Assembly (NCBI GenBank): GCA_051453625.1
Contig: JBOZIK010000001.1
Span: forward strand, 258,522,575-258,586,574
DNA from: Welwitschia mirabilis
Taxonomy: Eukaryota; Gnetophyta; Gnetopsida; Welwitschiales
Length of the DNA stretch: 64,000 bases
Reading direction: 5' to 3'
Part shown: piece by piece, positions 1-11,586 of the stretch
Layout: every line of letters starts with the position of its first letter
Numbering within the stretch: position 1 is the stretch's first letter
Notes under the pieces: model-generated
What the model was told of the DNA's origin: nothing
Databases searched by the model: none
Seen by the model: only the letters and a program-made list of their open reading frames with translations
Program-made: the position numbers and the translations under genes

Positions 1-13
1 TAAATAAGTAAAG

Positions 14-262
14 ATGCAAATGTTGATTATAGAATTTGAAGATATTAAGATGAATGAGAAAAAGAATCTTCAAGAATTATTATCTAGAATAATATACATT
101 ATAAACTCCATGGCAAGTCTTGGAGAAAAGATGGAGAAAGCCAAGATAATAAGGAAGGTCTTAAGATCCCTTTTCAAGAGATTTGAACCAAAGGTAACTA
201 CAATTAAAGAAGGTAAAGATCTTGGCAAGATGCCACTAGATGAACTACAAGGTAACCTTTGA
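14..262 (+). pseudogene. Ty1/copia gag fragment, UBN2-type domain
   Basis: This 82-codon open stretch matches the central part of the UBN2/gag-polypeptide domain of plant copia retrotransposons, the capsid-like protein that packages element RNA. Visible family features are the segment MASLGEKMEKAKIIRKVLRS, then FEPKVTTIKEGKDL and DELQGNL. The frame is open from the window edge, so the true N-terminus lies outside. It ends at a stop right after the position where the family usually continues with a YELSL-like helix, which is still readable just past the stop (YELSF). The zinc-knuckle and coiled-coil part of the same gag follows in another frame. It is a broken relic. I infer a SIRE/Maximus-like lineage from the coiled-coil tail and the downstream purine tract and LTR. 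Confidence 0.8.
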
Positions 263-479
263 ACTTATGAGTTAAGCTTTACTTTAAAAATTATATAGGG
301 AGATACAAAAAGTGACAGGTTAGAGGATAAAACATTTCTATAAAGAAGAAGATATGAATAAATTAGCAAAGGACTTAGGCATATGGAAACCAATTATACC
401 AACAACAAGAAATTGGAGAACCTACAGAAGCCCTCACTAGTAGCCACTTGGAATAACCTTAAAGAAGAATAAAAAGAAA

Positions 480-1110
480 ATATTAGATGAATAATATGAA
501 GGAAGTAGAACATCATATTTCATGGTACTTGTAAACCCCACTACTCAGTCACTAAAATTCACTAACCATGATGATTTAAATGAAGATGAATAAGAGGAGG
601 ATGTTAAAGACAAATGTCGTGAATTATATTAAGAATGTGAAATGCTTTCTTTAAAAGTCAATGAACTGAACAAGATCATCAAGGATTTGAGAAGGGAGCA
701 TGAAGCCATAAATGAAAGATATAAAGAGATTCAAGATAAAAACACAATTCTCATGAGGAATTTAAGCCAGTCTTCACAAGTCTTAAGCAGATTTACAGAA
801 GGATCAAGGAAACTTGAGAAGATGCTTGGATTGGGACAACTTACACATGATAAAAAGGGTATTGGATTTAAAGCCAACAGTACATCAACATCATCTAATG
901 AGGTAAGTATTAAAGGTATAACATTTTCTACAAGAAATATCACTTATTATTTTTGTTGTAAATTTGGTCAATTTAAAATTTAACTATTCACATAGAAAAA
1001 ATACATATTTTACAAAAATTGATACTTTATCATTTAAATTTGTTCCCAAACAAGTCTCTACCCAAATGTAAAGAAAGAACATATGGGTAAAAGCTAAAAA
1101 TTTAGAGTCT
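480..1110 (+). pseudogene. Ty1/copia gag C-terminal part: coiled coil, degenerate zinc knuckle, linker
   Basis: The region first reads YFMVLVNPTTQS, then (open from 642 to 983) a Lys/Glu/Asn-rich coiled coil containing KVNELNKIIKDLRREHEAI and a later EGSRKLEKMLGLGQLTHDKK. That is the typical gag tail of SIRE-like copia elements: a long coiled coil, then a Lys-Met-Leu-Gly box. From 925 a degenerate CCHC knuckle can be followed across a stop (YYFCCKFGQFK). A linker ending NIWVKAKN at about 1080-1105 resembles the segment before the protease. At least two frame changes and several stops are present. No protease, integrase or RT follows, so the element is either deleted or a gag-only derivative. 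Confidence 0.72.
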
Positions 1111-1902
1111 TTTTTATCCAAGAAAATTTCAACATTAGTAATGGCTCTTGTTATTTTAACCAAATGTTGTTTATTACATTATTTTTTAAAACTGTTAATT
1201 ACTATAATATGATGTTCTCCTTGGATGAATCATTATGATATTTACCTTGTTCTTGAATGAGAACTTCACTAGTGTATGGTTATTAAGGTTATGATGATTA
1301 CCTAAAGAAGGTCATGTATATTCTAGTTGTTATTATTGTATTGGATTTACATATTAATGGTAATTTATTATAAAGTTGTATGTATAAGTTTAAGTATTTT
1401 ATTTTACTTTGCAGTTAAAATTTGTTATTATGAACATAGCATCAGTAAGTTTTCTTTTATAAATTATGAATTGAAAATTATCATCTCATTTACTTGCTTT
1501 ATCTAGAGATACTATCATGATTAGTTTTTTTACATATATATGACATAAAGTTAGGAGGAGAAAATATGTTTCTTACTACATGTCTAAGGTTCATAATTGT
1601 TTATCTCTCTTTCTTTCTCCTTTGTCATTAATGTCAAAAAGGAAAGAAAATACAATGTTTTCAGAAAATTTATCTGCATAGAATTACCATAGTTAAAATT
1701 TAATATAATTCAAAATAGCTTTATTTCAAAAATATCTTTTCATTAAAAGGAAAGACACCCTTTACTTAATATTATTTGTATGTCTTTGTGAAAGGGAATC
1801 TTTTATTACGTTAATATGCTTTGATAGATTGATGAAAGAAAGAGCTTAAAGAAGAAATACTTATTTGGTGTTTAAATCACTTAAGTGTTTGCCATCAATG
1901 TC
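1111..1902. other. AT-rich remnant between gag and 3' LTR
   Basis: No pol domain is readable. Near 1614-1650 there is a motif (ttgtcattaatgtcaaaaag) very similar to the one just before the purine tract at 1890-1913. A piece of the element's 3' end therefore seems to be present twice. The rest is AT-rich spacer. Confidence 0.4.
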
Positions 1903-1914
1903 AAAGGAGAAGAT
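1903..1914 (+). promoter_or_regulatory. Polypurine tract of copia element
   Basis: A purine run (aaaggagaaga) directly precedes a TG-starting LTR. It follows a 'gccatcaatgtcaaa' stretch that commonly precedes the purine tract in SIRE-like copia elements. It would prime plus-strand DNA synthesis. The run is slightly eroded from the G-rich consensus. Confidence 0.6.
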
Positions 1915-3115
1915 TGTTAGGATTTTATATTACCAATTGATGTTAAACTAATATGATATTTGGAGAACTAAATGTGATTTTATAGATGCAAGAAGCTAAA
2001 GATCTATAATCAAAACATAGTTAAGATTTGGACACATTTTGATTAAAGTAACTTAATTTTCTATCCAAGGACTTAAACTAGGGGTTAATAGAACCTAGAA
2101 ATACACATCTTAGAATACTTCATATGGGATTAACCAATTATTTATGGGTTTGACCAGATCTAGAAATGCCCTTTTTAAGCTTATTCATATCTACTATTTT
2201 ATATGGGATTAATCAGATTTATGTGGAATCGATTGGACCATGATAAAGACAATCGAGTAGATTTTAGATGGGGGTAACCAAATCAAGTAACATGAGTCAC
2301 TTAGATAAATTTGATGAAAAAGGAGGTAACAAGATCATGTGATGTGATTTACTCATGTCGACTAAATATTTAATGTGATCAACTAGTTAGAGTAGAAGTG
2401 AAAGTTTTAAGAAATTTTTCTAACAATTATCTCACTAAATCTATTCATTGCAATTGTCAGATTCCTTTCAAACTATCTAATGACTATATTTTGGAAAAAA
2501 TCTATTTAAAAAGGTTACACTCAAAAAATCAAGAAAAGTGTGGAACTAATTTGAAAAAGTAGATATAACTTCATTCTTCTCTTTCTCAGTACTTACCTTT
2601 ATACTAAATCTAAGAAAGAAAGCTCCATTATTGGTACTTGCATTTGAGTGATCTAGAGCATAAAGGATTCATTCCCTTACTTACCCTTGAGCATTTTATG
2701 AAGGTTGAGACTTAGCCTAAAAAAGTTTATTTTATAAAGATTGTGACTTAACTTGCAAAATTCCATTTTATAAAGGTTAAGACTTAGCCTATGAAGTCCA
2801 TTTTATGAAGGTTGAGACATATCTTGTAGAATTTCACTTTGTAAAGGTTGAAAGTTGACCTTCAAAACTTGTGGATATTGAAGTAACAGAGATTCAGAAT
2901 AGTATTGGTTATTGAATGTCTTTCAATATTGGAGTAGCTTCTACCCCAAACTACTATAAATCATGTCTTATGCATTAGGTTGATTCTAGTTTTTGAGTTT
3001 ATTTTGTTATATCTTTTTATATCAAATTTGTTTCCTTAGTAGTAATAATTGCTTAAAATTTTCAAAAATCCTATTTACCCCCTCCTTTAGAGTTTTAGAT
3101 CTAATAGATTTAACA
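1915..3115 (+). mobile_element. Copia LTR (probable 3' LTR)
   Basis: It starts TGTTAGGATT right after the polypurine tract and can be closed at a TTTAACA end, giving a TG...CA unit of about 1.2 kb. The right part has hallmarks of SIRE-like LTRs: a block of short tandem repeats (2694-2872), an 'actataaatc' segment near 2950, and a C-rich 'cctatttaccccctcc' block about 45 bases before the end. The start is well supported. The end is chosen from the TG...CA rule and is less certain. No second LTR copy is seen in the window to confirm the borders. Confidence 0.6.
2694..2872 (+). repeat. Five tandem ~36-bp repeats inside the LTR
   Basis: Five diverged units share the core ttataaaggttgagactta followed by a variable tail (units near 2694, 2731, 2769, 2804 and 2838). 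Similar arrays occur in the R/U5 part of SIRE-like copia LTRs. The function is unknown. Confidence 0.75.
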
Positions 3116-4734
3116 TTAATGAAATACTTTTCTTTACTTTCTTTATATGCATCTCCCTTATGGCTTGTGTTTGTTATGATTTCATGATAGTTTTATAATT
3201 GATATAAATCATAAGAGTAATATTTATTAATGTTGAAAGTATTAGTTAGTAGTTGTGATATATTTTATTTTGCATTTTATAACATAATAGTTGCATTTTT
3301 ATAGATTTTATTTGATGTACCTGTTAGCTTAGGTTGGTTAGGATGTAGTAATAGTTTTTCTTACTTAGTTGAGGCTATACAGAACTGATCTTTATGATAA
3401 AATGTTTTGTAATTGAATAGATATTTTATTTAGAGTATATATTATTTGCATTTCATTATAGGCATTAGCATTATCTTGCATCATTTTTTTACATTATTAT
3501 TTATTTTCATTTACCTAAATAGAAAATACAAAAATACTTTGCTAAAATTAATTCTTTATCTTTTCATATAGTACCTTTGATGAATTACGACATTTGAGTT
3601 AACTCTCATCTATACTAGTATGTGTGTTGTGTAAATATTTGTGATTGATAAGATTTATTTCAAGATGTAGCAATTGCATAAATACACATCACAACACAGT
3701 GGTAAACTAGAGAGGCATGATTGATAGTGAGGAAACCTAGTAAATAGTGCACTATACTATAGTAAAAAGAGTAGAGGTAAAAATATGTAGTAGATTGGAG
3801 GGTGTTAGCACAACATAAACATAATGGCTATTAAAATATAGGCCAAAGTGCCACTATGTCATGAGTGCAATGAAACATTGAATAAGACTTAGAAGTTTTC
3901 TAATCAACTTTCAACAATTGCTATCGATCGTTTAACAACTAAAAGATATGCCACTATCTTAGTTTTATTTGAGAACTTTTAACTATAAGTAACATAGGAT
4001 AATGAGGTAAGTAGAAGATATGGTAGAGATAATTGAAGTAGCGCTAATGATAAGTGAACAACATAACTTAATCCCAAAAGTGCCTACAATAAAAATGATG
4101 TGTTTTTTATGCCTCCAAATTAGCAAGATGGAAAAATATCTATAAGCAAGGCTAATTATATTCCTTAACTAAAAGGATCTATGCATTAGTAAAAAAATGA
4201 TAGAGTTCTCCTTTCAATCAACCATTACAATAGTCTTTAAAGTAAGCTAAATGTTAGTCAACTATATGAAAAGAGGTTGTATAAGCAAAACCACAAAGAT
4301 GTTGATGTCAGTGAAAGTAATATAACTAGCAACACATGCAACATAACAAGATAAAAAATAATAAGAATGATAAATCCTTATGAAAAGGTCAGAGAAGCAT
4401 GTCATGCAAAAGAAAACTAGAGTCAATGGCATATGAAAAAGATAGTAAGAAGAAGCTTCTGAATGCTGCAATAGAGGCATAAAATCAATGGCAATGGATG
4501 GCATTAAGAACAGAGTAAAGAAATATAGGGATGATAAGAAAACATAGTTCATGGATTTCATAAGTTGCAATTTCATAAGAGGAGTAGTCTATGAAGGATC
4601 TTAATGCATAATAAATGACCCTCTATATGTATGTCCCATATGTCCTTGTGTACATTATTATGCATCCATGGTCCTATGGATGCATTAACATAATTAAAAC
4701 TTAATTTCACTTCTCTAGCTAAAAATGTAAATAC
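3116..4734. other. AT-rich intergenic stretch, no gene seen
   Basis: No recognisable domain. The part at about 3650-4600 is purine-rich on the plus strand. Its minus-strand reading is pyrimidine-rich and gives a 104-codon open frame (4262-4576) that looks compositional rather than coding. It may be an old, AT-converted transposon segment. Confidence 0.3.
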
Positions 4735-5440
4735 TTCATGCATCTAGAGACATTTCATTCTACCACATGCTTTTCTTTCTTTGAACTCTCTTAGTATTCC
4801 ATAGATATTAGCTTGAATAAGAATAATTTAATGCTTGAGATTGATGTTTTAGGGACTTCCTTTAACACATTTTAGCACTTTTATTTAATAGCAAATGTCC
4901 TAATTTATTATCTTGAATGAAGCCATTTTTTTAGAGAGACATGATACAAAATTTGTCTTCTCTATTTTTCTAACATTTGAAATATTAGATATACAAGTTA
5001 ACCTAGAATTTGTTATTTATATATAGTTTAAGTATTATTGAATATTATGATTGATTTTTTGTGTTTGATTCTATTCTTTGCTCTCACATTAATTCTAATT
5101 ATAATAAATTACCTTGTATTTGTAGTCTAAGAGAAGCTTATTGTAGATTAGAGTAGCGAAAACCTTGTGAACAGAGGTGCGATAATAGGTGCAATCAGCA
5201 ATAATTAAAATGTAGGAGGATTGCACATGAAACAATGATAGAAAAATAGCATAATGCAGAGGCATCACAAGCAAATTCAGCTATGAAATGAAGTATGGTG
5301 GTTAGTTTAGGCAAAGATATTTGATGGAGGAGTAAGAAAGTAGCAGCAGTAATTACAAACCATGGATCAATAGTGCAATTATGGGCTAGAAGTAAAGGTT
5401 GTGATACATCATTTTGAAGAAAAGGCAACTAAGAAAAATA
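4735..5440 (-). repeat. Left arm of a ~700 bp diverged inverted repeat
   Basis: Read on the minus strand this block aligns end to end with 9175-9895 on the plus strand. Shared islands include tactcctccatcaaat / tactcctccaccagat, 'gtgatgcctctg', 'gaattaatgtgagagc' and 'atttcaaatgttagaaaaa'. This arm is far more AT-rich; most differences put T or A where the right arm has C or G. It may be a terminal repeat of a long-TIR DNA transposon, or one of two independent insertions in opposite orientation. No target duplication was found to decide. Confidence 0.75.
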
Positions 5441-8400
5441 TAGGATGATTCTAAAAAAATAGAAAAGAAATTTAGTTATAAATGATAAAAATTCAAGGTA
5501 ACGAGTTCCGTCAATTAGAATTCTAATGAAAACATTGAAAAACATTAAACGAAAAGAAAAATGCAAAAGAGTTTGGAAGTTAGTGTGCATAATTTCTATA
5601 TTGTCTTCCTATTAAGTCCTTCTTCAATATATGAGAAAAATGTAGAAAATTTTTCAAATAAAATTAGATAATATAAATCTTAAAAAAGGAAAAAAAATTA
5701 TCCACCCTATTCTCTAATTTCTATCCATTTTAGGTAATTTTATCTCATTCTTCTTTGAAAATGATTTTCAGATCCATCATTATTATATTTCTTAAGTTTT
5801 TATTTTATTATTTTTTTAAAATTATTTATATATCCTTTTTATGCACATTTATTATTTCATGAAAATATTTTAGAATAATGCTAAAAATATTTACAAAAAT
5901 CTATTGTAATATATACTACTTTTGAAAGGAATTTTAATTTTTAATGAATTTGTAGTAATAAGTTATTTGTCCTATTATTAGCCAAAACTTTAATATTTAA
6001 AAATTTTCATTGATTTTGTAGTATATGATTTTTTGCTATCTAATTCTTACTAAAGCTGATTTCTATGCTTTATAACTTGTACAAGTTAAACTCATATTTT
6101 CCATGTAAAAACTTGATTTTATAGTACTTTTCATGAACTTGAAATAATTTAATTACCTTTTTCTCTATATCTATCAATTTTCTAATACTAAAGGTTTAGA
6201 TAAGCCATTACATGTTATTGCATGTATAAAATACATGTTTTTGTCTTCAACTAATATTGAACTATATTTTTTCCTTGAAATTATTTCATATTATGCATGC
6301 TATATTAATTCATAATGCTTTAATGGGCTCAAAGGTTTCAAAATATTTCTTCAAATCTTTTCTTTTGTCTGTTTCTTTCTTCTTCCAATTATACGCTAAA
6401 CACAAGACATTAAAATAAATGATTTTAAAGAATATTATTGAATAATATTTGTATTAGTTACAATCAATATATCTATCTAGGTATCATATATCTATCTAGG
6501 TATTTTAATCAATAATTACCATATTAATTCCCAAAGGTAACATTGTCAACTAGAAGTAAATTTTAACTAAATTATAGCCCATTTTTTATTTATTTGATTA
6601 GAAATGATTCTATGTAATAGATTTAATGCTTTAGTTTAGTTGTTTTTAATAGAAACACACTTAGTAACCTTCTGTCTTACATTTATTAATCATAACCTAA
6701 ATGCACATAATCTAATAAACATAGTATTTCATATAGATAGTAATATAATATTAATTTTCAAAATGATACAACATAAATGGAAACTATAAGATGAAAAAGA
6801 TAATAACCAAACTATACATATAGTGAAATTTAAAAAATTTCCATGACTGGGTAATACATCATCATAACTAAAGATAAAATTGTTTAAAGTAATAAAAGAT
6901 GTTTAAGAATCCTTTGCTTAAATAATTTGAAATGGTTTCACACATATATCTATGTCTTTCCTACATAGCCTTTTTCACAATTAACATCACCTTAAGTGAA
7001 GACTTGAGGACCCTTGAAACGGGATTGGTGGGTTGAATGCTTAATGGAGAGAAAGAAGGCCTAGTCCCGCTCTATCTTGAAAAGGAAAGTCTAAATATAT
7101 TATTGAATACTTACTAATGTAAAATCATAAAATAGGATCACGGTTTTCAAGAACACACACTTAGAGGTTGAAGCTATGAAGAGTTCTTTGGTCTCATATG
7201 AAGAAGAAAGGAAGGCTTTTCATGTTCAGATTTGTCCTCATAGATTGCTATGCTACTAGATTTCAAAATGGATCTCTGACACTCAAGGAAGTAAAATCTA
7301 ATAAGAGTAAGTATGAACACTAGCATCAAAGGATTTTATCTAATTTTAAAGATGATCTAGTGCCATCCCATGGAATCCAAATAAAATACAACACTTACAT
7401 ATTTTCATATATAACTTCAACCAAGAAGTGTTTAAAATAAGAAAATTTTAATTTTACAACCTTCATTCTTGAGAAGACCATATAATGCATAGGGATTGTA
7501 GGTGGTTTAATCTTTAAATTTGATTATGTAGTCATTAATAAGATCATCAATTCTCTTTTAGTATAGGTGAATCATTTGAAAGGGTAAAAATGGAATTTTC
7601 TTCTAATGAAAAAGGAAATAATCTATTTAGCAAATATGTTCTTTGATCAAAATAGAATATACAGAATCTTTAATAATGCTTCATTCTATCAAATTAAATT
7701 CCAATTAAACAAATAATACTCTTCACTTGCATCACTTAGATGTTCAAAAGTCTATTTATCATGGCCTTAAATAACCTTGAAATAGAGAAAAGAAAACCTT
7801 TGAGAATGTCTTAGAGTGTAATTGAACTAGGCAACTCTAACTAATTGAATTTGATAGTAAATATCTATCTTAACATCATGTACCAGTTACTTTTGTTATT
7901 TTCAAAAAGGGTTGTTCCATTATCCAAATCTATAAGTTAACCTTTAATTTATTTCCACTCAATCCATACATGTGTATAAACTTGATGAACTATGTCATGC
8001 TTGCTAATGGTTTATCCAACTACAAAATTCAAAGTCTGTGGTGATCTCTCAAGTAGCTCCAGGGTTTGGGTTCATCACAACTATGTGGGGTTAGGTTACT
8101 ACTAGATATGCTTATAGCTTTCCTCTATATTCAAACAAGCTAAAAGGATGTTGGACTATAGCCATTGGTAGCTTAGTAATATGCTTGTGCAATTGGGATT
8201 GATTAAAATGTGGGTCATGTGGATGGATCATGTGAAACAAGCTACTTTCATGGGGGCATGATTATTATTGGCTCTTATTTTTTTTGGCCATGACCTTCTT
8301 TGGTTGGTTATGACTAGTGCCATTTCCCCATTTCCATACTTCTTGATGTGGATTACACAATGAATGGATTTAAATAGCTCAATGTGGATAATTACAACTA

Positions 8401-9039
8401 CTCTTACTACACATATGAGAAACTTTTCCCAAAGCAGAGTCCTTACACACTTATTAAAAGAAACATAAGAGAACAAATGCATCAACAATTTATTTAGTGG
8501 ATAATTGTTATATTATCCCTTTATCTTCTTATAAGGTCTATTACAATTAAGACCTTAAATTTTAGTAATCATTTCATCTTAAAGTTTATTAGAGTTACTA
8601 TGATCCTTCTAATAATGGCCTCTAACTCTTTGAAAGAAGCTGATAGCCTTATTTATTACCTAACACCATAGATTTTCACTCTTCCTTGAGAAAAAGGAGC
8701 CATGCATATATTTCTATGGAATGTTCCATCCTTTTTAGGTCCTTTGCGTATACAGGAATTGAGATATTTGTGATCCACTCTGTGTGACATGTAATCACTA
8801 TGTAATTATAATGTACCTCAGTGCTATAATAACTAATGTTTTATAATTTTACTAGATATAGTCTCATGATCAAAATTGTGGACTTCAAGTTAGCAATATT
8901 GATAGTTCTTAACACTTTTAGCATCTGAACATTACCTTAAATATGATAAGCCGACCCTCTTTTGTGTCATGGAGCTTTCGAGAATTGAGATTTTTCATCA
9001 TATCATACATGCATTAGCAGCTACTTCACATGCTTCTGT
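5441..9039. other. AT-rich stretch between the inverted arms, no gene recognised
   Basis: No domain could be read on either strand. A short tandem motif (atatctatctaggtat, two copies) lies at about 6469-6505. A slightly less AT-rich segment occurs at 7000-8500. If the flanking arms are terminal inverted repeats, this would be the interior of a non-autonomous element. Confidence 0.3.
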
Positions 9040-9895
9040 GCGTCTTCCGCTTGCCCACTATCCTCCCAACTCCGCGCTTGTCTGATTAGCCAGCATTGCT
9101 CCCGCACAGCTATCTTCACACACCTACAGTGTGCCTCTGCTCTTGGCCACGCTGGCGCTCTTCGTCTCTTCTCTACACTGCTGTCGCTCTGTGCTATACT
9201 AGTCTTCTTTGCTGTGGGAGATCTCAGCCTTCGCTGCTAGTCTACAACCCCGCCGTTAATCCGTGGTCTACGATCGTCGCCATTATTGCCTTACTCCTCC
9301 ACCAGATCTCTTCATCTATGCTGACCACCGTTAGCTGTTTCGCCAGTGGAATCCGCCTGTGATGCCTCTGTATTGTGGAGCTTTTCTGCCATTTTTAATG
9401 TGTGATCCACCTGCGTTCTGATCGTTGGTGATTGTGCTCGCTGTTGCGCCTCTATCTGTGAGCTTTCTCCTGCTCTACTTTACAAATAAACTTCTCTTAA
9501 ACCAGAATACAAGGCAATATACTGAAATCAGAATTAATGTGAGAGCGAAGAATAGGATCAAACACAGAAAATCAATCAGAATAGTCAACAGCGATTGAAC
9601 CGTATTGTGGATAACAAATTCTGGGCTAATTCATATATCTAATATTTCAAATGTTAGAAAAACAGAGAGGATAAGGTTGATGTCATGTGACATTCCGAAA
9701 CAAAGGCTTCATTCAATAAAACAAAAATCGGAGCATTTGTTGCCAAAGATAAGTGCAAGAATGTGTCAATGTCAGTCCTTGAAACCCAAATCTCAAGCCG
9801 TGAATTGTTATTCTACAAGCTCAAATCTCCAGAATTTCCAGAGATTTTTGAAGAAAGCAATGCATTTGGTAGAAATGAAATGTCTAGACGCAGGT
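9040..9895 (+). repeat. Right arm of inverted repeat; CpG-retaining GC-rich segment
   Basis: From 9175 this segment is the better preserved partner of the minus-strand copy at 4735-5440. The portion 9040-9480 is strikingly GC- and pyrimidine-rich for this window and keeps many CpGs. That suggests a younger insertion, or one less exposed to methylation decay. It gives an 88-codon open frame at 9096-9362 whose translation is similar to the minus-strand reading of the left arm (for example the shared LLLHQIS). This is expected from DNA homology and does not by itself prove coding. No known domain. Confidence 0.7.
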
Positions 9896-9913
9896 GACGA
9901 GTCAAGGCCTTAA
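9605..9913 (+). pseudogene. Possible coding fragment, unidentified
   Basis: A 102-codon open frame covers this span. A second frame is open from 9691 to a stop at about 9897, with a plausible composition (for example VSMSVLETQISSRELLFYKL). Having two competing frames argues for chance openness in a GC-richer segment, or for a captured and decayed exon. No family was recognised. The corresponding part of the left inverted arm carries indels in both frames, so no conserved protein is indicated. Confidence 0.2.
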
Positions 9914-10378
9914 AAAAATATTATTTATTTGTGAAAACATATATATTTATTTTATTTAAAACTGAACATTTAAAAAAATAGATGTCCCTTTAAAAATAAA
10001 TATTTTCAAAATAAAATTGTTTCTTCTAAGAAAAAAATGCCCTTTAAAAGGTATTTTGATATGGCTCTTAAAAAAAGAGATCATAAAAATGAATGCCCTT
10101 TCTTAGAGAAGAAGATGCCCCCTCAAAAAAATAAATGCCCCCTTGATGAAAAATGTCCCCTCTTTAGAAAGAAACGTATTTTCTTAAAAAATACCTTGCA
10201 AAATGTTGTATTAAAAAAAAGGAGAAGAAAATAAAAAGAAAGCTAGGAAAGAGAAAGTAAAGGACTAAGAGAGAAGCCAAAGAAGCCTTTACAAAGGGAC
10301 CAAAAATATTCCAAAGGGGCCTCATGAAGTTTCAAAGACTAAGGATTGCCAAGAAAGCTCCACAAAATCTCTTCCAAA
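9914..10378 (-). mobile_element. Leader (internal side) of minus-strand copia element, with repeated ATGCCCTTT motif
   Basis: This lies on the internal side of the minus-strand PBS at 10379. Six variants of a motif close to atgccctttaaaa occur between about 9980 and 10165, separated by A-rich spacers. The same motif appears in reverse complement at 60425-60465, again next to the PBS of a related LTR. It therefore belongs to the untranslated leader of this family. The 65-codon open frame at 10037-10234 is a product of this low-complexity repeat. Confidence 0.55.
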
Positions 10379-10390
10379 GCTCTAATACCA
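10379..10390 (-). promoter_or_regulatory. Primer binding site, initiator-Met tRNA type
   Basis: The plus strand reads gctctaatacca, the reverse complement of TGGTATtAGAGC. This is one mismatch from the TGGTATCAGAGC site used by plant copia elements. It sits 2 bases from the LTR border, as expected. Confidence 0.85.
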
Positions 10391-10392
10391 CT

Positions 10393-11311
10393 TGTTAGAA
10401 AATAAAAGAGTAAGAACATAAGCAAGATTTCCCAAAATCAAAATTTTATTTCTCCAAAAATATTCTCCGTCCTTATTATAATGAAGGGTTTTCTTATAAA
10501 AGTAAGTAAACCATTATGGGATGTGGGACTATAGTGTGCATGCAAACTGTAACATAAGTGTGTAGATGATTGTTAGATTGGTACTTAATTTCTTAGTGTT
10601 TTATTTAATTTTTTTAGTATTAAATCTTTTGTCTTGTATTATAATATAAGATCACTAACCCATTTAGTGATAGTAGGATTAGGGTTTTAACAGGGTTTTC
10701 CATAGAGGAAGTTTTGCTAGTTTATTTGTAGTAGTTTTTGTAGCTACCCATCTCAATTTAGGGATGGGGAGTTTAGTCTTTATATATTCTTCATCTCATA
10801 TATTACTAGGGTTTTTTTTACCAGAAAACAAAAAAAAAGATATATTAAACTATGTAAATTACTTTCTTTTCATACATTCTATTCTTTAATGTGATTACTC
10901 CCATTCCCATTATCTAGCTTAAGATGTCCTTCTACATAGTTGGAGGCCTATAATTATCTTAAAGATATTATAATAGTGAATAAAGAATCTGTTAATTTAA
11001 AATTAAAAAATGTAAATAATAGTTTTTACCTTTATAAAATCTAATAAACTAACTATTTTAGAAATAGGAGGATTTTCTTCATTTCTTGATCTCTCTTATC
11101 AAGTTGTGTTTAAAATGATATAGAATTAAAATTTTAATATAACTATTATATTAAACACAACTTTATTTTTATAATGTCATAGTAAGTAATAAATTACATG
11201 TAATCATTATTCGAACTAATATTAATGCATGTGGAAGTGGGATATGTTTTTCTAATTGATTTTATTTTGTATAAAAGTTATTAGTACATTTAATGCTTAA
11301 ATGAAATTTTG
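10393..11311 (-). mobile_element. Copia LTR, copy 1 (cut by gap)
   Basis: On the plus strand it begins tgttagaaaataaaagag right next to the PBS. It matches 11587-12518 along its whole length, including shared blocks such as 'tttctccaa.aatattct', 'gcataagtgtgtag', 'gtttagtctttatatattc' and 'ttagtacatttaatgct'. The far end is lost in the scaffold gap. A further fragment of the same LTR family lies at 59945-60212 in plus orientation. Confidence 0.8.
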
Positions 11312-11411
11312 NNNNNNNNNNNNNNNNNNNNNNNNNNNNNNNNNNNNNNNNNNNNNNNNNNNNNNNNNNNNNNNNNNNNNNNNNNNNNNNNNNNNNNNNN
11401 NNNNNNNNNNN
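11312..11411. other. Scaffold gap, 100 N
   Basis: Exactly 100 N, so the true length is unknown. It lies between two copies of the same leader-PBS-LTR repeat. Confidence 0.99.
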
Positions 11412-11572
11412 TTCTTAAAAAATACTTTATAAAAAATGATAGAAACAAAGAAAAAGAAAATAAAAACGAAGTTATGAGAAGAGCCGGGGGCCCAAAAAAA
11501 CTCCAAAAAGGCCACAAGAAGTTTCAAACATTCATGGATGTCCAAGAAGAGCTCCATAAGATGTTTCCCAAA
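11412..11572 (-). mobile_element. Leader of minus-strand copia element, copy 2
   Basis: It matches the sequence left of the first PBS (ttcttaaaaaatac..., then gaagtttcaaa and 'ccaagaa.agctcca'). It is cut on its left by the gap. Confidence 0.6.
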
Positions 11573-11584
11573 GCTGTGATACCA
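11573..11584 (-). promoter_or_regulatory. Primer binding site, initiator-Met tRNA type, copy 2
   Basis: The plus strand reads gctgtgatacca, the reverse complement of TGGTATCACAGC, one mismatch from the canonical site. It lies 2 bases from the LTR start. Confidence 0.85.
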
Positions 11585-11586
11585 TT

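Noticed and set aside
4262-4576. 104-codon minus-strand open frame, hydrophobic
   Set aside because: Phe/Leu/Ser/Tyr-rich translation follows from pyrimidine-rich composition; no domain, no splice or promoter context.
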